From positions 223,494-287,493 of the forward strand of contig CAYMOS010000001.1 in assembly GCA_964392265.1 (NCBI GenBank): 64,000 nt of DNA. Direction: 5' to 3'. Under the pieces are notes generated by a model. The model did not search any database and had not been told where the DNA came from. It worked only from the letters and a program-made list of their open reading frames with translations. This document shows positions 33,798-41,931 of this stretch, one piece after another. Positions within the stretch are counted from its first letter, which is position 1; each line of letters begins with the position of its first letter. This DNA is from CALMAK01 sp964392265. GTDB lineage: Bacteria; Patescibacteriota; Saccharimonadia; Saccharimonadales; Saccharimonadaceae. The translations under genes and the position numbers were made by a program.

Positions 33798-34361
33798 ATG
33801 GTAAGACCACTTGACCAACTGAAGGCCGCTCTGGCCGCAGCGGCCGAAAAAGACACGCGTGAGCGCGGTGAAACAACCGAACAGGCGATGGCACTGTTTC
33901 ATGATGCCTGTCGTCGGTATTACGCCGAGGTGATGAAAGGTGACTTTGCTGGTCTTGATATCCTCACGTTCGATTCCACCATTGGCCGGGAAGCATACGC
34001 CGGTAAGGTGTTTGGAGCGGGCGGATCGTCTGCAAGCCCAGCTAGTGTGGCGATGCTTTTCCGAGACGATGACACCTATTGGTTATTGAATGATGGTGGT
34101 GCCGGTGGCGTGATGCACCTGCCTGCGGGTGGACAGTTCGACTATCCGATACAAGTACTACCAGTGGATCGCGGTGAGGAGGAGATTTTTGATCCTCGCT
34201 TGCCGAGCGGTGATCGCCGTCGGAAATGGCAGGCCTTTGATGAGGGTCGTTTCTGTCGGAACAATACACCGCGAGATATCGAAAGAACAACAGGACGTAT
34301 CGAGAGTGCGATCAGTACCCTTAGGATTGCGGCCGACCACCCGGTCGGATCAGACGAATAA
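33798..34361 (+). CDS. Hypothetical protein, 187 residues
   Basis: The soluble protein has a helical N-terminus (LDQLKAALAAAAEKDTRER) and a beta-rich middle (VAMLFRDDDTYWLLNDGG, GVMHLPAGGQFDYPIQVLPV), ending in an Arg-rich segment. No family recognised. TATAAT, then AAAGGAG, lie before the ATG, so this gene has a normal leader and Shine-Dalgarno. It ends at a long hairpin that it shares with the opposite gene. Confidence 0.55.
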   Translation: MVRPLDQLKAALAAAAEKDTRERGETTEQAMALFHDACRRYYAEVMKGDFAGLDILTFDSTIGREAYAGKVFGAGGSSASPASVAMLFRDDDTYWLLNDGGAGGVMHLPAGGQFDYPIQVLPVDRGEEEIFDPRLPSGDRRRKWQAFDEGRFCRNNTPRDIERTTGRIESAISTLRIAADHPVGSDE

Positions 34362-34376
34362 GCGGGCGAATACTCC

Positions 34377-34414
34377 CTATAAAATAACCAGGCACTTGCC
34401 TGGTTATTTTATAG
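34377..34414. terminator. Bidirectional terminator
   Basis: A perfect 17-pair stem (34377-34393 with 34398-34414) encloses an ACTT loop, with A/T-rich arms on both sides. It can serve both the 33798 gene and the minus-strand gene at 34467. Confidence 0.9.
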
Positions 34415-34466
34415 GTGAATAGGTGAGCCAGGGAGGAGACGACTACTCAACCGCATTGCCCTTGTC

Positions 34467-37265
34467 TTATGGGCCGGCAGGTCTAGGCGTGCCAGTGCCA
34501 CCCGTACCGCCAGTAGGTCCGGCTGGCCTTGCAGGTCCTCTGCGTCGCAACGGATCGTCAGACTTTAGTTCGCCAGGATTACGCAGGGTGCGGCCTTTTT
34601 TGGCGGCTTCTTCGATCTCGGCATCACTGTAGATGGCAAAGCGCTCACGTACCTGCTGCTTGACCTGTGCCAGCGCACCAGGGTTGTTGCGGATCATGTC
34701 GATAACTTGCTGGTAGCCAGTATTATCCTGTTCGTGCAACAGCTCGAGGGCAACCTTGTGGGTGGCTGCGTTCTGAGACGCGAATGCATTGGCGGTCATA
34801 TTGGTCCATGTACGGGTATTCTCGCGGATTGCCTTGAAGCTACTTGGCTGTGTATCACCCTCTTGAACGGTGTTCACCAGCCAGAACTCAAGGTCTTTAC
34901 CGGCACTCATAATGCTACGTTCAGTGGCCACAAATTCCTTAAAGTCGTTGAGGTCGGCCCGGTTGCCACCGTTTTGCTGTTCATAGTGATCAAAAGCCTG
35001 GCGCAAGGTTTCGATACCAGGGGCACCGTTTTCGGCCATCTTCTGAGCATAGGCGACGCGTTGGGCCATGGTCGTTGACTGTTTAAAGGCGGTCAGCAAT
35101 CGGTTGGTATCGGTAGCCAGGTCATAGTCCATCGTATCCTTGATGTTTGAAATGTCATCCATGGTATATTTCGAGGCAACCTTTGAGGCGTTTGCCATGA
35201 CTGACAAGTACCCTTCTTCGCCACGAATACCACCAGCCGTACGAGCAATTGATTCGTTGTTCTTGATCAACTGGCCATAATCGATAGTCTGTTGGGTGAC
35301 GGCACTATTTTGCCTGTCAGTAGCTACCTTATTTGCCTGGAGGGCATCCTGCGCTAGCCGGGTATAGTTAATGACATGTGGCGTGATCGGCATGTTGGCG
35401 GGGATGCTGCCTTGACGAATTTCGTCGTAATCTGCATCGTGGTCTTTGTGAAGACTGCCCTGGATATCTTTCAGGACGCGCTGTTGCAACTTGCTTTCAG
35501 CAACAGGAACCGTATGGTTGCGCTCCCAGTTTTGAATGTCAGCGTTCAACTGGGCATTCTCAAGATTCAGTTTGACATGGCGAACGTCGACGTCTAGCTG
35601 ACGCAGTTCAGCATTCGTCACCTTGGCGCGGTCGTAACGCAGTGCAGAATTAGTCTCGCCCAATGTCTTGCGGTCGGCGGCTTCGCGGCTGCGTTGGTCG
35701 ACGTCGCTAAAGTCACGACTATTCGCCCAATTGGCATCAGCCATGGCAGTATGTGCGTTGCGCCAGCCTTCACGGCGACGACGATTATGGTCGATACGTT
35801 GACCAGCGCGCTGTGCCATACCGGCTACACCACGGCGGGCAGGGGTGCCGAGACGGCGTGCCTTTATGTTTTCGGCACGGTCCTTAGCAAAGTTGCGCGT
35901 ACGGTCGATCATACCCTTGTTTGGGTTGTTGACCATACCGGCGATACGTCCCAGTAATGAGCCGCTGAACTTGATCAGGAACGGGGTGATAAACAATGGG
36001 GCAACCTGGACGATCATACCGAGGATGATGAGGTTGATCGAATCGGCATTTTGAATGATGACGATACCAGCAACCTGGGAGCCACCAAAAATAACTGAAA
36101 AGGCGGGGAAGAGAATCAGCATTGTCATAAATACTCCGCGCCATTTTTCGAACCACTTCTCGGTGTTAGGTAAAAGATAGGCGACGAACGCGAGCGGCGC
36201 GAGGATGGTCAGGATGGTAATAAGGGCCTGGCGGGCAGCCATGACGATCAGAGCAACCAGGACAGCTACCAGCAGCGTTACGAGGGCAGGAAGGAGGAGT
36301 GCAATTGAGCCAATCACTCCGTAGGTGGCAATGCTAGAAAAGGCGGCGATGCTACCAGCGGTAATGAGGGTGCCACCCGACAAGACAAACGATGCCATAC
36401 TTTCCCAGCTAATGACATCCCAGGTATTTCCCTCGGTGCCCACTAGTGTATTGCGCATTTGGATAAAGAGGTTTTGGATACTGTGGCCAAGGACATTCGA
36501 AATATCGATGGCAATGGCACAGATAATATAGGAGACATTGACCAGGATAGCGGCAATGATAATACGCGGGAGGAGCTTTTTGATACCATAGTTGCTGACA
36601 CCAACACTGGTAAGCTGTGAATAGATAATGATCAAGAAGGCGATCACAAAGGCAATGTTGGCGAAGGTACGCATAAATGCCCATGCTCGGTACATGGCGT
36701 TCTCTTGTGCGGTTTCGAGGGGGCGTACGTTCAAGAACCCAACCAGGACATTAAAGACCCAGTCCATAAACCCGGCTAAGGTAGTAGTGACAGGGCAGAT
36801 GATCCAGCCGAGCCCACCATCGACGACGCAAGAGCTGGTACCGACATTATCGGTTTGTGGTTCGATCGAGACGGCCACAGCCGTCGAAGCGCTACCAAAA
36901 GTGTCTGGTCCGCTATAGGGGTGAGTACGGTAGTTGACGCCATCGGCAGTGCCAGGGTCTACCCCTGGAGCATAATATAAAATATGGATCTTACGGTCTG
37001 TTGTGCCAGTTGGTTCGACATAGGTGTAGACGGTAGTTCCTTTTGGCAACCCGAGAGCTTCGACGGTCTTTTCACTGGCGGGGCCGATGTAGACGTTGCT
37101 TTCATAACGGATAGAAGATCCATTCCATTCAGCGTCGGCCGCAAATGTATCGTGAGGAACCGCAATTACCCATAAGAAGGCCGCGACAAGCACCGCCAGT
37201 GCATAGGTAAAGATACTGCGTACAGAGAGCCCTCCGTGCGCAGTGGATAAACGTTGTTCCCACAT
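34467..37265 (-). CDS. VirB6/TrbL-like polytopic membrane protein
   Basis: The 932-residue protein has an N-terminal signal or first membrane segment (about 15-40, FTYALAVLVAAFLWVIAVPH), an external region with a Cys pair (TSSCVVDG, GWIICPV), and about seven membrane helices between 190 and 460 (NIAFVIAFLIIIYSQL, IIIAAILVNVSYIICAIAI, VTLLVAVLVALIVMAARQALITILTILAPLAFVAYLL). A long charged helical C-terminal region follows to about 900, then a Pro/Gly/Thr tail (GPARPAGPTGGTGGTG). This plan matches VirB6/TrbL-type type IV secretion subunits. No VirB4 or coupling ATPase is in this window. Confidence 0.75.
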   Translation of the reverse strand: MWEQRLSTAHGGLSVRSIFTYALAVLVAAFLWVIAVPHDTFAADAEWNGSSIRYESNVYIGPASEKTVEALGLPKGTTVYTYVEPTGTTDRKIHILYYAPGVDPGTADGVNYRTHPYSGPDTFGSASTAVAVSIEPQTDNVGTSSCVVDGGLGWIICPVTTTLAGFMDWVFNVLVGFLNVRPLETAQENAMYRAWAFMRTFANIAFVIAFLIIIYSQLTSVGVSNYGIKKLLPRIIIAAILVNVSYIICAIAIDISNVLGHSIQNLFIQMRNTLVGTEGNTWDVISWESMASFVLSGGTLITAGSIAAFSSIATYGVIGSIALLLPALVTLLVAVLVALIVMAARQALITILTILAPLAFVAYLLPNTEKWFEKWRGVFMTMLILFPAFSVIFGGSQVAGIVIIQNADSINLIILGMIVQVAPLFITPFLIKFSGSLLGRIAGMVNNPNKGMIDRTRNFAKDRAENIKARRLGTPARRGVAGMAQRAGQRIDHNRRRREGWRNAHTAMADANWANSRDFSDVDQRSREAADRKTLGETNSALRYDRAKVTNAELRQLDVDVRHVKLNLENAQLNADIQNWERNHTVPVAESKLQQRVLKDIQGSLHKDHDADYDEIRQGSIPANMPITPHVINYTRLAQDALQANKVATDRQNSAVTQQTIDYGQLIKNNESIARTAGGIRGEEGYLSVMANASKVASKYTMDDISNIKDTMDYDLATDTNRLLTAFKQSTTMAQRVAYAQKMAENGAPGIETLRQAFDHYEQQNGGNRADLNDFKEFVATERSIMSAGKDLEFWLVNTVQEGDTQPSSFKAIRENTRTWTNMTANAFASQNAATHKVALELLHEQDNTGYQQVIDMIRNNPGALAQVKQQVRERFAIYSDAEIEEAAKKGRTLRNPGELKSDDPLRRRGPARPAGPTGGTGGTGTPRPAGP

Positions 37266-37360
37266 ATCACCTTAATCATATCACTTTAGAGATAAAAAGT
37301 CAATAGATAGAAAGCATTTTGACAAGATATGACGGTTCTGGTGCGATGATATAAAAATAG

Positions 37361-37376
37361 CCACCATATCTGGTGG
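37361..37376 (-). terminator. Distal hairpin on the minus strand
   Basis: CCACCA and TGGTGG pair around a 4-base loop. On the minus strand CTATTTTTAT follows, so it can act as a second, intrinsic-type terminator beyond the GC-rich hairpin at 37405. Confidence 0.5.
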
Positions 37377-37404
37377 TGTAATATTCAGAAAAGACGGCGC
37401 TCAG

Positions 37405-37442
37405 GGAGCGAGGGTCACGGCATCGGCCGCAACCCTCGCTCC
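37405..37442 (-). terminator. GC-rich hairpin downstream of the 37451 gene
   Basis: GGAGCGAGGGT at 37405-37415 pairs perfectly with 37432-37442 (11 pairs, 16-base loop), 8 bases beyond the stop codon of the minus-strand gene. Confidence 0.6.
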
Positions 37443-37450
37443 GAGGTGGA

Positions 37451-38059
37451 TCACTGACAATCGGCCGGGAATTCGGCCGCACGGCTCTTGCAGACCTCCT
37501 GACGCTGTTCGTAAGGGGTCTGCCGGATCCCGACGGCCTGTTGAGTCATGAACATGATCACAACTCCGAAGGCCGCGAGGCAGACGATCAGCCAGACTCG
37601 CGCACGGTGTGATACCGCAAAGAGCAGGCCGATCGAGGCCAGGACAGCGACGACAAAGCTGACGATCGGGACCACAATCCCGATTCCGCCCGTGAGGGCG
37701 GCGGTGAAGTCCACCAGCACGGTGCCGGTGAACTTGCCGATCAACCAGGCTGCGAGGCCGATGATCACGACCAGCAAGCTGGCCCCCAGCGCGCCTCGGG
37801 TAGGAACGCGCGCCAAGACCGTGATGCCGTTGGCCTCGCCGATGAACTGGAGCACCCACAGAATCGCGACGACGACTGCGATAATCAGGGTGTAGATCAC
37901 CGGGTGACCCGACAGGGCCACCCCCAACACCAGCAGCAAGCTGCCGGCGATGATGGCGTACCAGGTGAGCCAGCTTTCCCTCTTGTCGGTGCGGGTGTCG
38001 TGCAGGTCCCCTGGGGTGGGGGCCGGCGCGTGGTGGTGGTTGTTGTGAGTGGCGGCCAT
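37451..38059 (-). CDS. GC-rich orphan membrane protein
   Basis: The 202-residue protein begins MAATHNNHHHAPAPTPGDL, a His-rich cytoplasmic tail. About five membrane helices follow (WYAIIAGSLLLVLGVAL, YTLIIAVVVAILWVL, GASLLVVIIGLAAWLIG, GIGIVVPIVSFVVAVLASIGLLFAV, VWLIVCLAAFGVVIMFM). ATG 38059 is chosen for the GGAGAGGAGG Shine-Dalgarno directly upstream. It has its own consensus promoter and hairpin and G/C-rich codons. Function unknown. A secretion or transport role is open. Confidence 0.6.
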   Translation of the reverse strand: MAATHNNHHHAPAPTPGDLHDTRTDKRESWLTWYAIIAGSLLLVLGVALSGHPVIYTLIIAVVVAILWVLQFIGEANGITVLARVPTRGALGASLLVVIIGLAAWLIGKFTGTVLVDFTAALTGGIGIVVPIVSFVVAVLASIGLLFAVSHRARVWLIVCLAAFGVVIMFMTQQAVGIRQTPYEQRQEVCKSRAAEFPADCQ

Positions 38060-38176
38060 TCGGACCACCCTCCTCTCCTTATAGGTTTTCGAGTGGTTAG
38101 ATAGGTCGCGTCCGTCTTTTCTGAATGAGCGTCCCTCGGACGTCCAGACAACTATCAAGACGGAGAAACTATTATC

Positions 38177-38205
38177 ATTATATCACTAAATAGCAAAAAA
38201 GTCAA
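38177..38205 (-). promoter_or_regulatory. Consensus promoter of the 38059 minus-strand gene
   Basis: Read on the minus strand, TTGACT (38205-38200) and TATAAT (38182-38177) are spaced by exactly 17 bases. The leader to the ATG is over 100 bases, unlike the leaderless genes around it. Confidence 0.75.
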
Positions 38206-38251
38206 TTCACTGCTTGATTAAACACCTCAGACCTGGTACAATCTACCATTG

Positions 38252-38518
38252 ATGATTACTAAAGAGAACAAATCACAGGCAATTGCTTTGACTCAGGTTG
38301 CAAAGAATGATGTCGGGAGCCCACAGGCTCAGGTGTCAATCTTGACGGCTCGTATCAAAGAGGTGACAGAGCATCTCAAGGGTAACAAGCACGACCACAT
38401 GGCTCGTCGCGGACTTATCCAAATGGTTGGGAAGCGAAAGCGCCTTTTGAAATATCTCGAGCGTAAAGACTTTGAGGCGTACAAAGATGTTGTCGCCAAG
38501 CTAGGTCTACGAAAGTAG
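38252..38518 (+). CDS. rpsO: 30S ribosomal protein S15
   Basis: The 88-residue protein matches S15 along its length: TGSPQ-type loop (NDVGSPQAQVSILTARI), HLKGNKHDHMARRGL and LLKYLERKDFEAYK. S15 binds the 16S rRNA central domain and commonly controls its own mRNA. ATG 38252 is used; a TTG one codon upstream would place the start exactly 6 bases after the TACAAT at 38237-38242. pnp, the usual downstream partner, is 16 kb away. Confidence 0.95.
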   Translation: MITKENKSQAIALTQVAKNDVGSPQAQVSILTARIKEVTEHLKGNKHDHMARRGLIQMVGKRKRLLKYLERKDFEAYKDVVAKLGLRK

Positions 38519-38531
38519 CCAGCTTGTCACA

Positions 38532-38562
38532 AAAATAACCCTCCATGATGGAGGGTTATTTT
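38532..38562 (+). terminator. Rho-independent terminator of rpsO
   Basis: A perfect 14-pair stem (38532-38545 with 38549-38562) encloses a TGA loop and ends in TTTT; it can also work in the opposite direction. Confidence 0.88.
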
Positions 38563-38580
38563 ATATTGCAACTTTTTACA

Positions 38581-38642
38581 TCTGTAAAAGAAGAGTTCCT
38601 TTTCGGAGACAATCCAAATTGAAACGCAATGCTATACTAAAA
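38581..38642 (+). repeat. Junction repeat, copy 1 (62 bases)
   Basis: Begins TCTGTAAAAGAAGAGTTCCT and ends in GCTATACTAAAA. It is identical to 41224-41285 over 62 bases; the first 31 bases are also present at 40325-40355. It carries a TATACT -10 box for the gene at 38670. Confidence 0.9.
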
Positions 38643-38669
38643 CCAACACCACTCAAGCCGGAGAAGCAT

Positions 38670-39269
38670 ATGCCAGCAAAAACAAAGTCTAGTAGGAATA
38701 GCCGAACAGCCATCATTATCAGCGCGATGGTCGCTCTAGTGTTGGCCTTAGGCGGCTGGTATCTCTACAGTAAAACAAAGTCACAGCAAAACAATACTAA
38801 CATTACCAATACTACTCAAAACGAAACCAAGACCAACGATACAATTAACCCAAACGATACCAACAAAAACATAGAGACAGTCGGTGAGATGTTCCGGATT
38901 CCAGAGCTTGGCATACAATTTGTGTTGCCTGAGGGACTGGAAGGACTGGAGTATGAGATGGTTGATTTGTCAGACGGCGGAAAGTCTGCTATGTTTACTA
39001 CGGCTGAAATTAGGAACTCAAAAGATGCTACGGAGTACTGTCTTGCATCCAAAGGTGCCCTAGGCGGACTGGTAAAATTCACATATGATCCGACAAATAA
39101 ATCAGATGAAAATACTGCGTTTCAGCTCAGTCTATTTAAGATTGGGTCGAACTACTTTAGTTATCAGGGGCCTCAACAGCCATGCTCTCAAGACGAAGAC
39201 ATAGCTCAAAAGCAACTTGATTTAAGCAGTAAGCTGAACACTTCGCTAAGGAGCGCAGAGGCTTACTAG
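38670..39269 (+). CDS. Membrane-anchored paralog 1 (ELGIQFVLPEG family)
   Basis: The 199-residue protein has a basic N-terminus (MPAKTKSSRNSRTAIIIS), one transmembrane helix to about residue 34 (AMVALVLALGGWYLYSK), a low-complexity Asn/Thr linker (TNITNTTQNETKTNDTIN), and an external domain starting FRIPELGIQFVLPEGLEGLE with two Cys residues (EYCLASKG and QPCSQDED). Paralogs lie at 39458, 40450 and 41313. ATG 38670 follows GGAGAAG; it is preferred over an in-frame start at 38619, which would lie inside the repeat and its promoter. Function unknown; immunity or adhesion is considered in the findings. Confidence 0.75.
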   Translation: MPAKTKSSRNSRTAIIISAMVALVLALGGWYLYSKTKSQQNNTNITNTTQNETKTNDTINPNDTNKNIETVGEMFRIPELGIQFVLPEGLEGLEYEMVDLSDGGKSAMFTTAEIRNSKDATEYCLASKGALGGLVKFTYDPTNKSDENTAFQLSLFKIGSNYFSYQGPQQPCSQDEDIAQKQLDLSSKLNTSLRSAEAY

Positions 39270-39271
39270 GT

Positions 39272-39403
39272 ATGAACAAAAATATTACCGCTGTTATTAT
39301 GTATCTTAGTTTTGGTATCGCTCCATATAGCGCCAATGGATATGAGGTTGTTAACAACTATTCTGGTACGACACTGCCCAAGATATCCAATAATGAAAAT
39401 TAA
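39272..39403 (+). pseudogene. Internal fragment of a CHAP hydrolase
   Basis: The 43-codon frame reads YLSFGIAPYSANGYEVV and continues with NNYSGTTL. This matches, residue by residue, the interior of the intact CHAP enzyme at 41932 (YLRYGIAPYGANGKYVV and SNYPGSEL). Neither the catalytic Cys region nor the end of the domain is present. The ATG-led frame could be coincidental. It is best read as debris from a degraded copy that once stood between paralogs 1 and 2. Confidence 0.7.
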
Positions 39404-39457
39404 GATTCGAACCAAGTGATATACTGAAATTATTACGAGTAACTCAAAGGAAGTACG

Positions 39458-40093
39458 ATGGTTAAAAACAACTCTACTAAAAAATCAAAAATTATTGTCC
39501 TTATTGCCCTCGTCTTAGTCCTGGTTGGTATCGTCATATTTGTCATACTTTATCGCCCTGGTGGTGTTCTGAGTCAAAACGTACAGGAAGGAATTGATAC
39601 CAACGAACCAGCGCAGCCAGGCGCGCAAAATCCAACATCGCCCGATGAACCAAAAGACGTGACACTTGATAAACGATACCTTGTGCTAGAAGACTGGGGA
39701 GTTCAGTTTATTATCCCTGAGGGCTTGGAGGGAATTAGGTACTATAAGGTTAATGGAACTGGAGGGCGTGATGACGCGTACTACTATGAGTTTACCACCG
39801 AAAGGGTGGAATTACTTGGTGGGCAATGCAGGGAGCCTGCAGAACACAGTGTACCCGGTGTGATACGGCTTGTGTCGGTCTCTCGCTACACCTCTAAACT
39901 TGACCTAGGAAATAGAGGGTCACAACCCGCCCTAATGAATGAAGAAAATACTATCAACGGGTACTATTATTATCGGTCAACTACTCAATCCGACTGTAGA
40001 AATAATGATGATAGCGAAGCTAGTGCAAAGCTGCTGAGACAAGATGTCCTACTTCTAGAATCTATGATTCAAACTATAACACCTATTAAATAA
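39458..40093 (+). CDS. Membrane-anchored paralog 2 (divergent member)
   Basis: The 211-residue protein has a basic start (MVKNNSTKKSKIIVL), a transmembrane helix (IALVLVLVGIVIFVILY, about 14-31), a Pro/Asn/Gln-rich linker, and a domain beginning DWGVQFIIPEGLEGIRYYKV. This aligns with the IPELGIQFVLPEG start of the other three. It has two Cys (GGQCREP and SDCRNND). AAGGAAG precedes the ATG, and TATACT lies further upstream. It is clearly related to, but more distant from, paralogs 1, 3 and 4, and is not preceded by the junction repeat. Confidence 0.7.
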   Translation: MVKNNSTKKSKIIVLIALVLVLVGIVIFVILYRPGGVLSQNVQEGIDTNEPAQPGAQNPTSPDEPKDVTLDKRYLVLEDWGVQFIIPEGLEGIRYYKVNGTGGRDDAYYYEFTTERVELLGGQCREPAEHSVPGVIRLVSVSRYTSKLDLGNRGSQPALMNEENTINGYYYYRSTTQSDCRNNDDSEASAKLLRQDVLLLESMIQTITPIK

Positions 40094-40101
40094 CTAGTGA
40101 T

Positions 40102-40389
40102 ATGACTCTAAGAAAACTATTTACAGTAGGCATATGTCTATGTTTAACACTAGGACTACTTATTACCCAGCAATCACACGCCGCTGATCCACCGCCACTA
40201 TGTAGCGGTGGATCCTTTTCAACCTGTATTAATGCAGGCTACACGGCCCATGGATATGAAAACTACAACTATACCCAGTATTGGAAGGCTCATGCGAGCA
40301 CGGGTCATAACTGCACAAACTACGTCTGTAAAAGAAGAGTTCCTTTTCGGAGACACGAATGCAGGGAGTGCGGGGACGGAGAGGCATAG
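40102..40389 (+). pseudogene. Truncated secreted CHAP-domain hydrolase
   Basis: The frame encodes a signal peptide (MTLRKLFTVGICLCLTLGLL, with probable cleavage after SHA) and the start of a CHAP-like domain up to GHNCTNYV, where the catalytic Cys of such amidases lies. Exactly there the sequence enters the junction repeat, and the frame continues as an unrelated CKRRVPFRRHE tail to a stop. The rest of the enzyme is missing. The N-terminal sequence differs from the CHAP at 41932, so this was a different enzyme. Confidence 0.75.
40325..40355 (+). repeat. Junction repeat, copy 2 (31 bases)
   Basis: The first 31 bases of the repeat at 38581 are identical here, after which the sequence diverges. 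It lies at the break point of the truncated CHAP gene at 40102. Confidence 0.88.
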
Positions 40390-40449
40390 GTATAGTGAGG
40401 TGTTATGACATGCTATACTGAACGCATAAACAATTCTCAGGGAAGATAC

Positions 40450-41067
40450 ATGCCAAAAACACGAGGAAGTAGGAAAAATAGCAACAGATATAATAATATC
40501 GTATATATTATTGCGAGTATTCTCCTTGTAGCTGTTCTGGTCTTTGCGGGTTGGTATCTCTACGGTCAGTCACGATCAATGCAGCAAAATAATACGGCCA
40601 ACGCTAATCAAAATAATATAAAACAAGACAAGATTAGTGAACCAAACAACATTGATAAAAATATCGCAGCCGCCGACAGAATATTCAAGATCCCAGAGCT
40701 TGGTATACAGTTTGTATTGCCCGAAGGGCTGGAAGGACTTGAGTATAAGATGGTTGACACGGGTTATGTAAATGAAGATGGTAATCATGTAAATAGGCAA
40801 TCAGCGTACTTTACTACCAAAAAACTTCGCCAAGCAGATGAACACTGCACGGCTGGCTTTATAGGAGCGATTGGCCCTATACCACTCGACACACCACGAG
40901 ATGACGGGGCAGAGCGCTGGAGAGTAAGGCTCGATAATTATGCCCTAATGTTTAACGGTCCTCAGGCGGGCTGCTCGGACAAGATGGACGTTGGTGATCT
41001 GCAAACTCGACAGGTGAATCTTTTATATGAAAGTTACAAAAATACAATCACATTAATCGCACCCTAA
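40450..41067 (+). CDS. Membrane-anchored paralog 3
   Basis: The 205-residue protein follows the same plan: basic start (MPKTRGSRKNSN), transmembrane helix (IVYIIASILLVAVLVFAGWYLYG), Asn/Gln linker, then FKIPELGIQFVLPEGLEGLE with two Cys (EHCTAGF and AGCSDKM). The ending resembles paralog 4 (GPQAGCSDKMDVGDLQTRQ against APQSGCSDRTDALDLQTKQ). ATG 40450 is chosen because MPK/MPA starts are shared with paralogs 1 and 4 and TATACT lies upstream at about 40413. It stands between two decayed CHAP genes. Confidence 0.75.
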   Translation: MPKTRGSRKNSNRYNNIVYIIASILLVAVLVFAGWYLYGQSRSMQQNNTANANQNNIKQDKISEPNNIDKNIAAADRIFKIPELGIQFVLPEGLEGLEYKMVDTGYVNEDGNHVNRQSAYFTTKKLRQADEHCTAGFIGAIGPIPLDTPRDDGAERWRVRLDNYALMFNGPQAGCSDKMDVGDLQTRQVNLLYESYKNTITLIAP

Positions 41068-41072
41068 AAACT

Positions 41073-41223
41073 ATGCTACATCGAGAAATGTTACGATTTA
41101 TGCCGCTCTCTGCGGTATTGATAGCGATACTTATTTTCTATCCCTATCACATCATTCATGCTATTTCTTCTACCCCTTCATAGTGGAACGGTGAGTGTGA
41201 TGTTGCAAACTACGGAGTATCAA
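41073..41223 (+). pseudogene. CHAP gene with nonsense codon, cut off by the repeat
   Basis: A signal-peptide-like start (MLHREMLRFMPLSAVLIAIL) leads to STPS, then TAG at 41181-41183, and in the same frame WNGECDVANYGVSI. The intact gene at 41932 reads SQPSWWSGACNVNNNFGS at the same point, so the TAG replaces a Trp codon. The frame then enters the junction repeat at 41224. It is a third decayed CHAP copy. Confidence 0.78.
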
Positions 41224-41285
41224 TCTGTAAAAGAAGAGTTCCTTTTCGGAGACAATCCAAATTGAAACGCAATGCTATACTAAAA
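41224..41285 (+). repeat. Junction repeat, copy 3 (62 bases)
   Basis: Identical over 62 bases to 38581-38642, including the TATACT box. It joins the decayed CHAP at 41073 to paralog 4. Confidence 0.9.
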
Positions 41286-41312
41286 TCACACAATTTAAAT
41301 CAGGAGAAACAC

Positions 41313-41930
41313 ATGCCAGCAAAAACAAAGCCTAGTAGGAGTAATCGGACAGTCTTTATTGTTGTTGGCGTGATAGTCGCTCTGGCATTAGCCTTAGGTG
41401 GATGGTACTTCTGCAATAAAACACAGTCACAACAAAACAACAATACTACTGATGTAACACAGAACAAGCCAATAGACAGTGACGTCGACACACCTAACGA
41501 AGTACCACAGGACGACATAGTACGAGCCGGAGATACTTTCAAGATTCCAGAGCTTGGTATACAGTTTGTGCTGCCTGAGGGGTTGGAGGGGTTGGAGTAT
41601 GAGATGATTTACGACAATAATACAAACAAAGTAGCATCATTCTCAAGTCGGTCGCTGATAAAAGCCGATTCTAGATGCAACCCAAAGAATGGTACACCAC
41701 TTGGAGCAATAACTTCAATGCCGGATACCACAGACCCAAAGGAATTGCTTGGACCGTACGTTACACTGAGCGATGAAAATTTTAAGCATATTAACGGGAG
41801 ATATGTTATACTTCAAGCACCGCAATCTGGCTGCTCAGACAGGACTGATGCCCTTGACCTTCAGACTAAACAGGGTCATTTACTCTGGTCTATATTCAAG
41901 ACAGTTACGCCGATCGAAAACCGGGGTTAG
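41313..41930 (+). CDS. Membrane-anchored paralog 4
   Basis: The 205-residue protein is closest to paralog 1 at the start (MPAKTKPSRSNRT) and to paralog 3 at the end. A transmembrane helix (VGVIVALALALGGWYFC, about 18-34), an Asn/Thr/Asp linker and the FKIPELGIQFVLPEGLEGLE domain follow, with Cys in SRCNPKN and SGCSDRT. GGAGAAA precedes ATG 41313. The stop at 41930 is followed one base later by the ATG of the intact CHAP/propeller enzyme, so the two are translated together. Confidence 0.75.
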   Translation: MPAKTKPSRSNRTVFIVVGVIVALALALGGWYFCNKTQSQQNNNTTDVTQNKPIDSDVDTPNEVPQDDIVRAGDTFKIPELGIQFVLPEGLEGLEYEMIYDNNTNKVASFSSRSLIKADSRCNPKNGTPLGAITSMPDTTDPKELLGPYVTLSDENFKHINGRYVILQAPQSGCSDRTDALDLQTKQGHLLWSIFKTVTPIENRG

Positions 41931-41931
41931 T

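Noticed and set aside
37895..38104. Short plus-strand frames opposite the GC-rich membrane protein
   Set aside because: Frames opposite a G/C-biased gene are commonly open; the minus-strand gene has promoter, Shine-Dalgarno, hairpin and membrane-helix layout.
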